A stretch of 7,890 nucleotides of DNA from Pseudomonadota bacterium (GTDB taxonomy: Bacteria > Pseudomonadota > Gammaproteobacteria > Halothiobacillales > Halothiobacillaceae), in the NCBI GenBank assembly GCA_021795795.1, contig JAJYPA010000377.1:1-7890 (forward strand), in the 5' to 3' direction. Below are positions 1-7,181 of the stretch, piece after piece. Below the pieces are notes generated by a model. That model was not told the origin of the DNA and did no database searches. It saw only the letters and a list, made by a program, of their open reading frames with translations. Positions within the stretch are counted from its first letter, which is position 1. Each line of letters opens with the position of its first letter. Made by a program: the position numbers and the translations under genes.

Positions 1-1033
1 GCGTGCTGGCATAGGCCAGAATCTCCGTAGCCACATTCGTCCCGGTAATACGAACGGTTTCCGCGCCCATGCGCTCGGCCAGATGAAAATGGCTCCATAG
101 CCATGCCTGGTACTGCGGGCGTTGCCAGAGTCCTCTGGGGGTATCCACATGCACCACCAGCCATGGGCAATGCAGGGCTTGGGACAAGCGGTAACCGGCG
201 CGGATCAGTTGTTCACTCTCCGCATCGGCGCCAATGGCTACGAGCACCGTTTCTCGTAGACGCCCACCGTCGCGCGCATCCTCGGGATGCGTGGTGCGAA
301 AGATTTGCAGCTCACTATCCATCCGATCAGCCGCGACCCGCATGGCCAATTGGCGCAAGGCCATGAGATTACTCTTGCGAAAGAAGTGCTGCATGGCGCG
401 CGCGCCCCGCGCACCCAGATAGACCTTGTTTTCTCGCAGGCGTTGGAGAAGATCCTCCTCACTGATATCGATGAGGGTAATTTCCTCCGCATCGGTCACG
501 ACCCGATCCGGGACCGTCTCGCGCACCCGCACCCCGGTGATCGCAAAGACCACATCGTTCACGCTCTCCAGGTGCTGCACATTGATCGTCGTGGCGACAT
601 CGATACCCGCAGAGAGCAGCTCTTCCAGGTCTTGCCAACGTTTGCTGTGGCGCGCACCGCGGGCATTGCTATGGGCCAGCTCATCCAGCAACAGGAGCTT
701 GGGTCGACGGGCAAGGGCGGCATCCAGATCAAATTCGCGCAGCGTCTGGGAGCCGTCGACGGGCATCAGGGGAAGATGGGGAAGTGCAGAAGCCAGGGCC
801 TCCGTATCGCTGCGTTGATGGGTTTCCACCACACCCACCACAACCTCTCGCCCTTTGCTCTGCTCATCAATCCCAAAGCGCAACATGGCATAGGTTTTGC
901 CCACCCCGGGAGCCGCACCAAAGAAGACCTTGAGTCGCCCACGCTTCTGTCGTTCGGCGGACTTTTCAATGGCTTCCAGGAGCGCTTGCGGGTCGGGTCG
1001 TTCGGGATCGGCAGGATTTCCAGCCACGGACAT
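1..1033 (-). CDS. kdpD: KdpD osmosensitive K+ sensor histidine kinase, N-terminal part (runs off the left edge)
   Basis: This is the N-terminal part of the membrane sensor kinase that phosphorylates KdpE under K+ limitation. I read 344 codons on the minus strand from the ATG at 1033-1031, with no stop before the window edge. Residues about 25-235 form the cytoplasmic KdpD sensor domain. Its Walker A is GAAPGVGKT (residues 39-47), its Walker B region is LLLLDELAH (113-121), and it is followed by the KdpD-typical blocks SKRWQDLEELL, TTINVQHLES and RETVPDRV. From about residue 261 a universal-stress-protein-like (USP) domain starts (TVLVAIGAD). The membrane segments and the HisKA and ATPase domains lie beyond the edge. 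The start is supported because the frame is closed by a TGA two codons upstream; a GTG directly before the ATG is an alternative. The Shine-Dalgarno is weak. The gene is divergent from kdpFABC, whereas in E. coli kdpDE follows kdpC. Confidence 0.97.
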   Translation of the reverse strand, partial: MSVAGNPADPERPDPQALLEAIEKSAERQKRGRLKVFFGAAPGVGKTYAMLRFGIDEQSKGREVVVGVVETHQRSDTEALASALPHLPLMPVDGSQTLREFDLDAALARRPKLLLLDELAHSNARGARHSKRWQDLEELLSAGIDVATTINVQHLESVNDVVFAITGVRVRETVPDRVVTDAEEITLIDISEEDLLQRLRENKVYLGARGARAMQHFFRKSNLMALRQLAMRVAADRMDSELQIFRTTHPEDARDGGRLRETVLVAIGADAESEQLIRAGYRLSQALHCPWLVVHVDTPRGLWQRPQYQAWLWSHFHLAERMGAETVRITGTNVATEILAYAST

Positions 1034-1057
1034 CACTCAGCAAAAAGTAGAAAACTT

Positions 1058-1085
1058 ATCTTAAGTCGAAAACAAAGGAAGTCAA
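1058..1085 (-). promoter_or_regulatory. Putative sigma70-type promoter for kdpD
   Basis: Read on the minus strand, TTGACT (1085-1080, five of six matches to the -35 consensus) is followed after 16 bp by TAAGAT (1063-1058, four of six matches to the -10). Transcription would start near 1051 and give a leader of under 20 nt before the kdpD ATG. This is a pattern match only; the spacer is 1 bp shorter than ideal. Confidence 0.45.
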
Positions 1086-1094
1086 TCCGCATTA

Positions 1095-1138
1095 TTTTTT
1101 ACGGCTTTTTTATGCATTTTTTATGGGTTTTTTATAGA
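1095..1138 (+). promoter_or_regulatory. Four 11-bp-phased T-tracts, putative KdpE operator of the kdp operon
   Basis: The units TTTTTTACGGC, TTTTTTATGCA, TTTTTTATGGG and TTTTTTATAGA follow one another, with six-T runs starting at 1095, 1106, 1117 and 1128, an exact 11-bp period. The characterised E. coli KdpE site is TTTATA-N5-TTTACA, two T-rich half-sites also 11 bp apart, placed upstream of the kdpFABC promoter. The array lies 58 bp before the first operon ORF. I infer that it binds KdpE-P, possibly as two adjacent dimers. T-tracts phased with the helix would also bend the DNA or act as an UP element. A TTGACC at 1148-1153 could be the -35, but no convincing -10 lies at the right distance, as is common for activator-dependent promoters. 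Confidence 0.65.
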
Positions 1139-1140
1139 CG

Positions 1141-1170
1141 GCTGATTTTGACCGCTGATACGCTGATTTT
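1141..1170 (+). repeat. GCTGATTTT direct repeats in the kdp leader
   Basis: GCTGATTTT occurs at 1141-1149 and again at 1162-1170, 21 bp (two helical turns) apart. A third GCTGAT lies between them at 1154-1159. The repeats fall between the T-tract array and the first Shine-Dalgarno, where the core promoter should be. They may be a second regulator site or chance; function unknown. Confidence 0.4.
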
Positions 1171-1195
1171 TGTTTACGAAGGAAGAGGTGCCGAT

Positions 1196-1288
1196 ATGTT
1201 TTTTCTCTATCTTCTCTTGCTTTTGCTGCCCTTTGGCCTGGCCGCTGGGTTTGTCCTCCTACTCGATAAAATGAGGGCTTGGTCATGA
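1196..1288 (+). CDS. Unnamed 30-aa single-span membrane microprotein, first ORF of the kdp operon
   Basis: This 30-codon ORF starts MFFLYLLLLLLPFG and continues as one hydrophobic helix, ending in a short positively charged tail (DKMRAWS). It would place one helix in the inner membrane with a cytoplasmic C-terminus. I do not recognise the family. Support for translation is good. A strong Shine-Dalgarno, GGAAGAGG (1181-1188), lies 7 nt before the ATG. The stop overlaps the kdpF start as ATGA (1285-1288), and the kdpF Shine-Dalgarno GAGGG (1273-1277) sits inside its 3' end. It could be an extra Kdp accessory subunit, a KdpF-like duplicate, or a leader peptide that sets translation of kdpF and kdpA. 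It lacks the C-terminal PERF-like ending of KdpF, so I do not call it KdpF. Confidence 0.65.
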   Translation: MFFLYLLLLLLPFGLAAGFVLLLDKMRAWS

Positions 1289-1377
1289 GCGTGCTCGTGT
1301 GGGTCGGTTTGGGGCTGGCAGTGTTCCTGCTGGTGTATTTGGCGGTATTTCTGATCTATCCGGAGCGCTTCCTATGA
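1285..1377 (+). CDS. kdpF: KdpF, small stabilising subunit of the Kdp K+-ATPase
   Basis: KdpF is a one-helix peptide that packs in the membrane part of the KdpFABC complex and stabilises it. This ORF has 30 residues; the E. coli protein has 29. It starts MSVLVWVGLGLAV, has a single hydrophobic span with LLVYLAVFLI, and ends YPERFL, a C-terminus of the kind seen in proteobacterial KdpF. Its Shine-Dalgarno GAGGG (1273-1277) is 7 nt upstream. The start overlaps the preceding microprotein by ATGA, and the stop overlaps the kdpA start by ATGA (1374-1377), so the three are probably translationally coupled. Confidence 0.9.
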   Translation: MSVLVWVGLGLAVFLLVYLAVFLIYPERFL

Positions 1378-3128
1378 CCAACGCGATCCTTCTCACCCTG
1401 GCAGTATTTGTCGTTACCCTGGGCTTGGCCTGGCCCATCGGCGCCTATATGGCGCGGGTCTATGGGGGCGAGTCCTTTTGGGCCAGCCACTTTCTGGGCG
1501 GCCTCGAACGGGGCATCTACTGGGCGGCCGGGGTGTCGCCCAAACAGGATATGAGCTGGAAGCGCTATGCGCTGCTCTGGCTGCTCTTCAACCTCGTGGG
1601 CGGACTGTTTCTGTATTTCCTACTGTATTTCCAGAACTTTTTTCCCCTCAATCCACAAGGCTTTCCCAGCCCCGGCGCCGGCCTCAGCTTCAATACCGCG
1701 GCGTCCTTCATCACCAATACCAACTGGCAGGCATACTCGGGGGAAACGACCATGAGTTACCTCAGCCAAGTGCTGGGCATAGGGATTCAATACTTCTTCT
1801 CGGCGGCCTCTGGCATGGTGTTGGCGGTGGCCTTGACGCGCGGCTTCTCCCGCACCGAAAGCCACGGAATCGGTAATCTCTGGGTCGACCTGACCCGCTC
1901 GGTGCTCTATATCCTGCTCCCGCTGGCCATTCTTCTGGGCCTGTTTCTGGTGAGTCAGGGGGCGATCCAGAACTTCTCCGCCTACCTGCAGGTGCATCTC
2001 ATCGATCCCTTTGTCCAGGGCGGTAAATTGATTACCCAGCAGACCCTGGCCATGGGTCCAGCGGGGTCCCAGACCGCCATCGAGATGCTGGGCAACAACG
2101 GTGGCGGCTTTTTCAATGCCAATTGTGGCCAGCCGTTCCAGAGCCCCACGGGGATGACCAACTTTGTGCTCAACGTCGCGGAATTGCTGTTGCCCTTCTC
2201 CCTCCTATTTTACTTTGGTCGCGCCATTGCCAGCCGCAAGCTGGGCTGGGCCCTGGTGGCGGTGGCGCTCTTGCTGCTGGTACCGCTGGCTGTATTCAGC
2301 GAGCAACAGGACCTAGCCGGCAACCCGGTCTTTACCCAGTTGGGGGTGACGCAGGCGCATACGGCCGCCCTCGCTGGCGGCGGCAATATGGAGGGGGTCG
2401 AAGATCGTATTGGTGTTGCCGGCAGCGCGCTCTTTGGGGCTTCCACCACGGGGACATCCACCGGCGCCTCCAGTTCTTCCTACGACTCCTTCATGCCGTT
2501 GTCTGGTGGCGTCAACCTCTTCCTCATGCAGTTAGGTGAAGTGGCGCCGGGTGGTGTCGGTTCCGGGGTGGCGTCTTTGGTGGGATTTTTCATTATCGCC
2601 GTCTTCATTGGTAGTTTGATGGTGGGCCGAACGCCGGAGTTTCTGGGTAAAAAGCTGGAAGCCTATGAGATGAAAATGGCGGCCTTGGCAATCTTGATCA
2701 TGCCAATTCTGATTCTCGTCGGTACGGCGCTCGCCGTCTCCCTGCCGGGTGGTCGGGACGCCATTCTCAATCCGGGCCCCCATGGCTTCTCCGAAATCCT
2801 CTATGCCTTGACCAGTCCGGCCAACAATAACGGCAGTTCGTTCGGGGGCCTCAATGCCGATACGGTGTTCTACAACATCTTGACCGGCATCGTGGTCCTG
2901 ATGAATCGGTATTTGACCTACTTTCCCCTCTTGGCGATTGCCGGGTCCTTGGCGGCGAAGCGGCGGATGGCAGCGGGTGTGGGCACCCTGAACCCGACCA
3001 CCCCGCTTTTTGTGGTCTTCTCGACCGGGGTGATCTTGCTGGTAGGGGCGCTGAACTTCATCCCTGCCCTCGCCCTGGGACCGGTGGCCGAGGCCTTGTC
3101 CTTGCCCGCCCTGCATTTCCATCCTTGA
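1374..3128 (+). CDS. kdpA: KdpA, K+-conducting subunit of the Kdp ATPase
   Basis: KdpA is the potassium channel-like subunit of KdpFABC in the inner membrane, related to the SKT/Trk superfamily with four pore-loop repeats. The protein has 584 residues, somewhat longer than the 557 of E. coli. Pore-loop signatures are visible in order: TNTNWQAYSGE (114-124), NNGGGFFNAN (241-250), TTGTSTGAS (359-367) and ANNNGSSFGG (483-492). GRTPEFLGKK (418-427) is another family block. Where E. coli has Cys344 in the third loop (SCGA), this protein has Thr363 (STGA). The start at 1374 is chosen because it gives the canonical KdpA N-terminus (MTNAILLTL), has GGAG at 1362-1365 at 8-nt spacing, and overlaps kdpF by ATGA. 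An in-frame ATG at 1299 would add 25 non-homologous residues across kdpF. kdpB follows after 9 nt. Confidence 0.97.
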   Translation: MTNAILLTLAVFVVTLGLAWPIGAYMARVYGGESFWASHFLGGLERGIYWAAGVSPKQDMSWKRYALLWLLFNLVGGLFLYFLLYFQNFFPLNPQGFPSPGAGLSFNTAASFITNTNWQAYSGETTMSYLSQVLGIGIQYFFSAASGMVLAVALTRGFSRTESHGIGNLWVDLTRSVLYILLPLAILLGLFLVSQGAIQNFSAYLQVHLIDPFVQGGKLITQQTLAMGPAGSQTAIEMLGNNGGGFFNANCGQPFQSPTGMTNFVLNVAELLLPFSLLFYFGRAIASRKLGWALVAVALLLLVPLAVFSEQQDLAGNPVFTQLGVTQAHTAALAGGGNMEGVEDRIGVAGSALFGASTTGTSTGASSSSYDSFMPLSGGVNLFLMQLGEVAPGGVGSGVASLVGFFIIAVFIGSLMVGRTPEFLGKKLEAYEMKMAALAILIMPILILVGTALAVSLPGGRDAILNPGPHGFSEILYALTSPANNNGSSFGGLNADTVFYNILTGIVVLMNRYLTYFPLLAIAGSLAAKRRMAAGVGTLNPTTPLFVVFSTGVILLVGALNFIPALALGPVAEALSLPALHFHP

Positions 3129-3137
3129 GGAATCGTC

Positions 3138-5207
3138 ATGACACAGCACACGTCGAAATCGGAATCTGTGGATCAGGGCTACTGGGCTGCCATTTTCCGG
3201 GAAGCGGTCAAAGAGAGCTTTCGCAAGCTCAAGCCTCAGGCGCAGTGGCGCAACCCGGTCATGTTCGTGGTCTATGTTGGCGCCATTCTGGTGACCTTGA
3301 TGGGATTGGAAGGGCTCGGAGCGAAGCACGCCGATGCCGGGTTTGACTTGATCGTCGCTCTTTGGCTCTGGCTGACCCTGCTCTTTGCCAACTTTTCCGA
3401 GGCCCTGGCCGAGGGCCAGGGCAAGGCCCAGGCCAGCAGCCTGCGTTCAGCGAAGCGGGAGGTCGTTGCCTATAAGATCGAGCGCGCCGACCCCAAGGCC
3501 AGCGTCGTGGAGGTGGCCGGACATGAGCTGCAGCGCGATGATCTAGTGCTGGTCCAGGCCAATGAAGTCATCCCGGCGGATGGTGAAGTGGTCCAGGGCG
3601 TTGCCTCCGTCGATGAAAGCGCCATCACCGGCGAGAGTGCGGCGGTGATTCGCGAGCAAGGGGGAGACCGCAGTGCCGTGACAGGAGGTACTACGGTCCT
3701 CTCCGACTGGCTGATCATCCGCATCACCAGCCGCCCCGGCGATACCTTCCTCGACCGGATGATCGCCTTGGTGGAGGGCGCTGCCCGACGCAAGACCCCC
3801 AACGAGATCGCCCTGGCGGTGCTCTTGGTGGTGCTGACCCTGGTGTTTCTGGTGGTCACCGTGACCCTCTATCCCTTCTCCTTTTATAGCGTCCATTTTG
3901 CTGCACACAGCGGCCGGGAAGTCTCGCCGACGGTCTTAGTCGCCCTTCTGGTATGTCTCATCCCCACCACCATCGGGGCGTTGCTGCCCGCCATCGGCAT
4001 TGCCGGTATCATGCGCCTGCTCAAGGCCAAGGTGGTGGCCAAATCCGGGCGCGCCATCGAGGCTGCCGGAGACGCCGACGTGCTGTTCCTCGACAAGACC
4101 GGCACCATCACCTACGGCAACCGGCAGGCGGCAGAGCTCCTTCCCGCCCCCGGGGTCGATCTGACAGAGCTCGGTGCTGCGGCACGGCATGCGTCCTTGA
4201 GTGATGACACCCCCGAGGGGAAGAGCATCGTCCAACTGGTGGATCGCCTCTCCTTGCCCCTAACAGCGATGTCGGAGGAGGGCACCTGGATTCCCTTCAG
4301 TGCCGAGACGCGCATGAGTGGCGTGGATAGCGGCGGTCAACAATTCCGTAAGGGCGCACCTGACGCCATCCGTCGTTGGGTCGAACAGGCTGGCGGCAAG
4401 TGGCCACGGGCGGTGGACGAGGATATCGAAAAGATCGCCCAAACAGGGGCCACACCCTTGGTGGTGGCAGTGAATCAGCAGGTCTTGGGGAGCATCAGTC
4501 TCAAGGACATCGTCAAACCCGGCATCCGGGAACGCTTTGCAGAACTGCGCCAGATTGGCATTCGGACGGTGATGATTACCGGAGACAATCCCATCACCGC
4601 CGGCGCGATCGCCGCAGAGGCTGGCGTCGATGACTATCTGGCCGAAGCCAAGCCCCAGGACAAACTGGATCGGATCCGTGAGTACCACGATAAGGGCCAC
4701 CTCGTTGCCATGACCGGCGATGGGACCAATGACGCCCCCGCCCTGGCCCAGGCCGACGTGGCGGTGTGTATGGCCAGTGGCACCCAGGCGGCACGGGAGG
4801 CGGCGAACATCGTCGATTTGGAGTCAGACCCCACCAAACTGCTGGAAATCGTGCGCTTGGGCAAGCAACTGCTGGTGACGCGCGGGGCACTGACCACCTT
4901 CAGTATCGCAAACGACGTGGCCAAGTATTTTGCCATCATCCCAGCCGCCTTCGTGAGCACCTACCCGCAATTGGGGGCCTTGAACGTGATGGGCCTGAAT
5001 AGCCCCAAGGACGCCATCCTCTCGGCGGTGATTTTCAATGCCGTGGTGATCCCGTTCTTGATCCCACTGGCCCTGAAGGGAGTGAAATACCGCGCCATCA
5101 GTGCCGATCAGCTGCTCCTGCGCAATGTCCTGATTTATGGGCTCGGTGGCCTGATCGCGCCGTTTATCGGCATCAAGCTCATTGACCTGTTGTTGACTGT
5201 CCTGTGA
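3138..5207 (+). CDS. kdpB: KdpB, P-type ATPase catalytic subunit
   Basis: KdpB hydrolyses ATP to energise K+ import by KdpA. It has 689 residues, against 682 in E. coli. Domains in order are: N-terminal membrane hairpin (about 40-90); actuator domain with SAITGES (161-167), where Ser167 corresponds to the inhibitory phospho-serine 162 of E. coli; membrane segment [17 protein letters not shown] (271-287), the ion-path region; P-domain DKTGTIT with phospho-acceptor Asp319; N-domain with TRMSGVD and FRKGAPDAI; hinge TGDGTNDAP (526-534); and C-terminal membrane segments including [11 protein letters not shown]. All catalytic motifs are intact. The Shine-Dalgarno GAGG (3127-3130), which overlaps the kdpA stop, is 7 nt before the ATG. 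The stop abuts the kdpC Shine-Dalgarno. Confidence 0.98.
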   Translation: MTQHTSKSESVDQGYWAAIFREAVKESFRKLKPQAQWRNPVMFVVYVGAILVTLMGLEGLGAKHADAGFDLIVALWLWLTLLFANFSEALAEGQGKAQASSLRSAKREVVAYKIERADPKASVVEVAGHELQRDDLVLVQANEVIPADGEVVQGVASVDESAITGESAAVIREQGGDRSAVTGGTTVLSDWLIIRITSRPGDTFLDRMIALVEGAARRKTPNEIALAVLLVVLTLVFLVVTVTLYPFSFYSVHFAAHSGREVSPTVLVALLVCLIPTTIGALLPAIGIAGIMRLLKAKVVAKSGRAIEAAGDADVLFLDKTGTITYGNRQAAELLPAPGVDLTELGAAARHASLSDDTPEGKSIVQLVDRLSLPLTAMSEEGTWIPFSAETRMSGVDSGGQQFRKGAPDAIRRWVEQAGGKWPRAVDEDIEKIAQTGATPLVVAVNQQVLGSISLKDIVKPGIRERFAELRQIGIRTVMITGDNPITAGAIAAEAGVDDYLAEAKPQDKLDRIREYHDKGHLVAMTGDGTNDAPALAQADVAVCMASGTQAAREAANIVDLESDPTKLLEIVRLGKQLLVTRGALTTFSIANDVAKYFAIIPAAFVSTYPQLGALNVMGLNSPKDAILSAVIFNAVVIPFLIPLALKGVKYRAISADQLLLRNVLIYGLGGLIAPFIGIKLIDLLLTVL

Positions 5208-5215
5208 GGTACACC

Positions 5216-5809
5216 ATGTGGCAATCCCTGCGGCAAACCGTAATGACCTTCCTTCTCCTCGGCCTCTGTGTGGGTGTCGCTTACCCCACCCTGATGACCG
5301 CATTGTCCCAGCTGCTGTTCCCGCAGCAGGCCAATGGCTCGCTGATTCGGGAGCATGGCAAGGTGGTAGGCTCGGCGCTCATCGGCCAGTATTTCACCAG
5401 CCCCCAATACTTCTGGGGGCGACCATCGGCTACCGACCCCGTCCCCTATGATGCCGCGAATTCCGGGGCGTCCAATTTGGGTCCGAGCAACCCCGTACTC
5501 TTCCGCCATATCGCCCAGCGCGTTGCCTATCTGCGCAAGATGGACCCGGCCGAAGGCCAGCGGCCGGTACCCGTGGATCTGGTGACCTCGTCCTTCAGTG
5601 GACTGGACCCTGACATCAGTATTGCCGCTGCCCAATATCAAGTCGCACGCGTCGCCGCAGCTGGCCATCTGCCGATAAAAGAGGTGGCGGATCTCGTGCA
5701 CCAGTACACGCACTGGCCCCTGCTGCCCTTCATCGGCGAGCCCGTGGTGCGGGTCTTGCCCTTGAATCTGGCACTACAGCGGGCGTATCAGCAGCGTCAT
5801 GGGAAATGA
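5216..5809 (+). CDS. kdpC: KdpC, accessory subunit of the Kdp ATPase
   Basis: KdpC has one N-terminal membrane helix and a periplasmic domain, and assists the KdpA/KdpB complex. The protein has 197 residues, close to the 190 of E. coli. Helix residues about 8-30 (TFLLLGLCVGVAYP) precede the family blocks QANGSLI, GSALIGQYF, FWGRPSA, VPVDLVTSS, SGLDPDIS and LNLAL. The ATG at 5216 is preferred because GAGG (5206-5209) lies 6 nt upstream and the protein then starts at the usual family position. A GTG at 5204, overlapping the kdpB stop as GTGA, would add four residues. The last codons overlap the start of the next small ORF by ATGA (5806-5809). Confidence 0.97.
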   Translation: MWQSLRQTVMTFLLLGLCVGVAYPTLMTALSQLLFPQQANGSLIREHGKVVGSALIGQYFTSPQYFWGRPSATDPVPYDAANSGASNLGPSNPVLFRHIAQRVAYLRKMDPAEGQRPVPVDLVTSSFSGLDPDISIAAAQYQVARVAAAGHLPIKEVADLVHQYTHWPLLPFIGEPVVRVLPLNLALQRAYQQRHGK

Positions 5810-5892
5810 TACTTGAAGTTCTGCATTTCCTGACCTGGGGCGGGATCGTACTTGCTCTATTCATAATCTTGGTCGGCATCTTTTTGATGTAG
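5806..5892 (+). CDS. Unnamed 28-aa single-span membrane microprotein overlapping the kdpC end
   Basis: This 28-codon ORF starts MILEVLHFLTWGG and continues as a very hydrophobic helix of Ile, Leu, Val and Phe to the TAG at 5890. The ATG overlaps the kdpC stop as ATGA, the same arrangement as at the first microprotein/kdpF and kdpF/kdpA junctions. The only Shine-Dalgarno-like string (GGGA) sits too close to the ATG, so translation would depend on coupling to kdpC. The mostly uncharged helix resembles the small subunits attached to many membrane complexes. I do not recognise a family. A chance ORF is possible, though the overlap and clean hydrophobicity argue for a real gene. Confidence 0.5.
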   Translation: MILEVLHFLTWGGIVLALFIILVGIFLM

Positions 5893-5901
5893 CAGGGACA
5901 A

Positions 5902-5938
5902 TGCCTGGGTAGAGGCCATCATTGCCTCTTCCCAGCCA
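5902..5938 (+). terminator. Imperfect hairpin after the kdp operon, possible terminator or processing site
   Basis: GCCTGGGTAGAGGC (5903-5916) can pair with GCCTCTTCCCAGCC (5924-5937) around the 7-nt loop CATCATT. Twelve of 14 positions pair, with C-C and T-T mismatches, and an outer T-A pair extends the stem. No T-run follows, so it is not a classical intrinsic terminator. It could be a weak or Rho-assisted terminator or an mRNA 3'-end stabiliser separating kdp expression from the porin. The rest of the spacer up to 5988 shows no clear promoter. Confidence 0.4.
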
Positions 5939-5988
5939 CGAGCCGCATATCTGCTACCGGAACTACCACCTTACACTAGGGTGAAATA

Positions 5989-7155
5989 ATGAAACAGAGA
6001 ACAAGCATCTGGATTTTTACCACCGCAATGGCCAGTGTGCTGGGCATACCCGTGGCACAGGCATCCTTGAATTTGCCCAATCCGATCAACGTGGATGCCG
6101 GACCTTTGGGCAAAATCGGCGTGCAGGGCGTAGCCAGCGCCATGGGATTTTGGCAGGACAATCCCCAAGGCACGCCTGGCACTCTCGGGGCAAAGTATGC
6201 TGGAGCAACCATTACCAATGGCATGGTAATTGTGCAAAAGAGTAGTGGTCTGGTGCAGTTTTACGCGCAGGCGGGAGCCTATGGTTTTCCGACCCTGGCG
6301 GCCTCGCTGGCAGGCGCCAACCCCACTTCCGCGATCAACGATTTTGGCGCATTGCCCGTTGCTTACCTGAAAATTGCGCCAAGCTCCAATTATTCCGTAG
6401 AGATCGGCAAGCTCCCGACTTTAATTGGTGCTGAGAGCGGTTTTACCTACCAGAATATTAATATCGAGCGCGGCTTGCTCTGGGATATGGAGCCAATCGT
6501 CAGCCGAGGCATTCAATTTAACGCGAGTGCAGGGCCCGTGAGTGCTTCGCTCTCCTTGAATGATGGCTACTACTCTAATCGTTATAATGTACTAAGCGGC
6601 ATCGTGACGTACGCCATCAATGGCGCCAATACGGTCAGCTTCTATGCCGATGGCCCCCTTGGTAAGGTACGGACTTCAGCTAATAATGCCGCCTACTCGG
6701 CCATTGGTACCGTCAGCCAGATCTACGGCTTGGAATATGAATACAGCTCTGGTCCTTGGATGATTGAACCCTATTTCCAGTATATGCATACGCCTAAAAG
6801 TGTGCAAGCCGGAGTTCCCCATTCGTTTGACAACTATGGCGGATCAATTCTGCTAAATTACAGCTACAACAGTGACTGGTCTATGGGCGCCAGGGTCGAA
6901 TATCTAGAAGTTGGTGGACCACTGGGATACGGACTTAATCTGCACTCCGTCGCGTCGACACTCACAGATTTACCCGCAGATTCCCACGCCTGGTCGCTAA
7001 CTGTAACACCAACTTACCAGGCCGGGGACTTTTTCGCGCGCGCAGAACTGTCTTATGTAACGGCTTCCACGCCAACGGGTACGGGGTTTGCCGGACGAAG
7101 TGGTCTGGCAAAAAATCAGGTGCGCGGCATAGTGGAAACTGGATTTCTGTTTTAA
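5989..7155 (+). CDS. Outer-membrane beta-barrel porin, BBP2/OmpL-like
   Basis: This is a 388-residue secreted protein that probably forms a solute pore in the outer membrane. A signal peptide is clear: MKQR, a hydrophobic core, and an AXA site with cleavage likely after Ala25 (VAQA then SLN). The mature chain is rich in Gly, Ser, Tyr and Asn in alternating beta-strand patterns and ends GFLF with a terminal Phe, the usual barrel signature. VEIGKLPTLIGAES followed by a later ...SRGIQFNASAG segment resembles the putative beta-barrel porin-2 family, which is from memory. AGGGTG (5978-5983) lies 5 nt before the ATG. The gene is separated from the kdp genes by a hairpin and looks more A/T-rich, so it may be its own unit. 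Only 26 nt separate it from the next gene, with no terminator. The substrate cannot be told from sequence; co-localisation with kdp makes ion supply one option. Confidence 0.8.
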   Translation: MKQRTSIWIFTTAMASVLGIPVAQASLNLPNPINVDAGPLGKIGVQGVASAMGFWQDNPQGTPGTLGAKYAGATITNGMVIVQKSSGLVQFYAQAGAYGFPTLAASLAGANPTSAINDFGALPVAYLKIAPSSNYSVEIGKLPTLIGAESGFTYQNINIERGLLWDMEPIVSRGIQFNASAGPVSASLSLNDGYYSNRYNVLSGIVTYAINGANTVSFYADGPLGKVRTSANNAAYSAIGTVSQIYGLEYEYSSGPWMIEPYFQYMHTPKSVQAGVPHSFDNYGGSILLNYSYNSDWSMGARVEYLEVGGPLGYGLNLHSVASTLTDLPADSHAWSLTVTPTYQAGDFFARAELSYVTASTPTGTGFAGRSGLAKNQVRGIVETGFLF

Positions 7156-7181
7156 CCCACCGTTGCGCGCCGGAAAGCAAG

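Noticed and set aside
1133..1138. TATAGA as the -10 of the kdp promoter
   Set aside because: It matches four of six bases but has no good -35 at 16-18 bp and lies within the last T-tract unit of the array. I leave the core promoter unassigned.
287..1288. 333-codon plus-strand open frame
   Set aside because: It is antisense to kdpD, whose minus-strand translation shows all KdpD motifs. Only its final 30 codons (1196-1288) are preceded by a good Shine-Dalgarno and look like a real gene.
1299..1373. Upstream ATG that would extend KdpA by 25 residues
   Set aside because: The extension lies over kdpF in another frame and is not KdpA-like. The ATG at 1374 has a Shine-Dalgarno and the canonical N-terminus.
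2532..3329. 265-codon minus-strand open frame
   Set aside because: It lies opposite kdpA and the start of kdpB, its translation is rich in His, Gln and Arg with no recognisable motif, and it looks like a shadow of GC-biased codon use.
5204..5215. GTG start for kdpC overlapping the kdpB stop
   Set aside because: The ATG at 5216 has GAGG at ideal spacing and gives the usual family start. The GTG would need a Shine-Dalgarno inside kdpB that I do not see.
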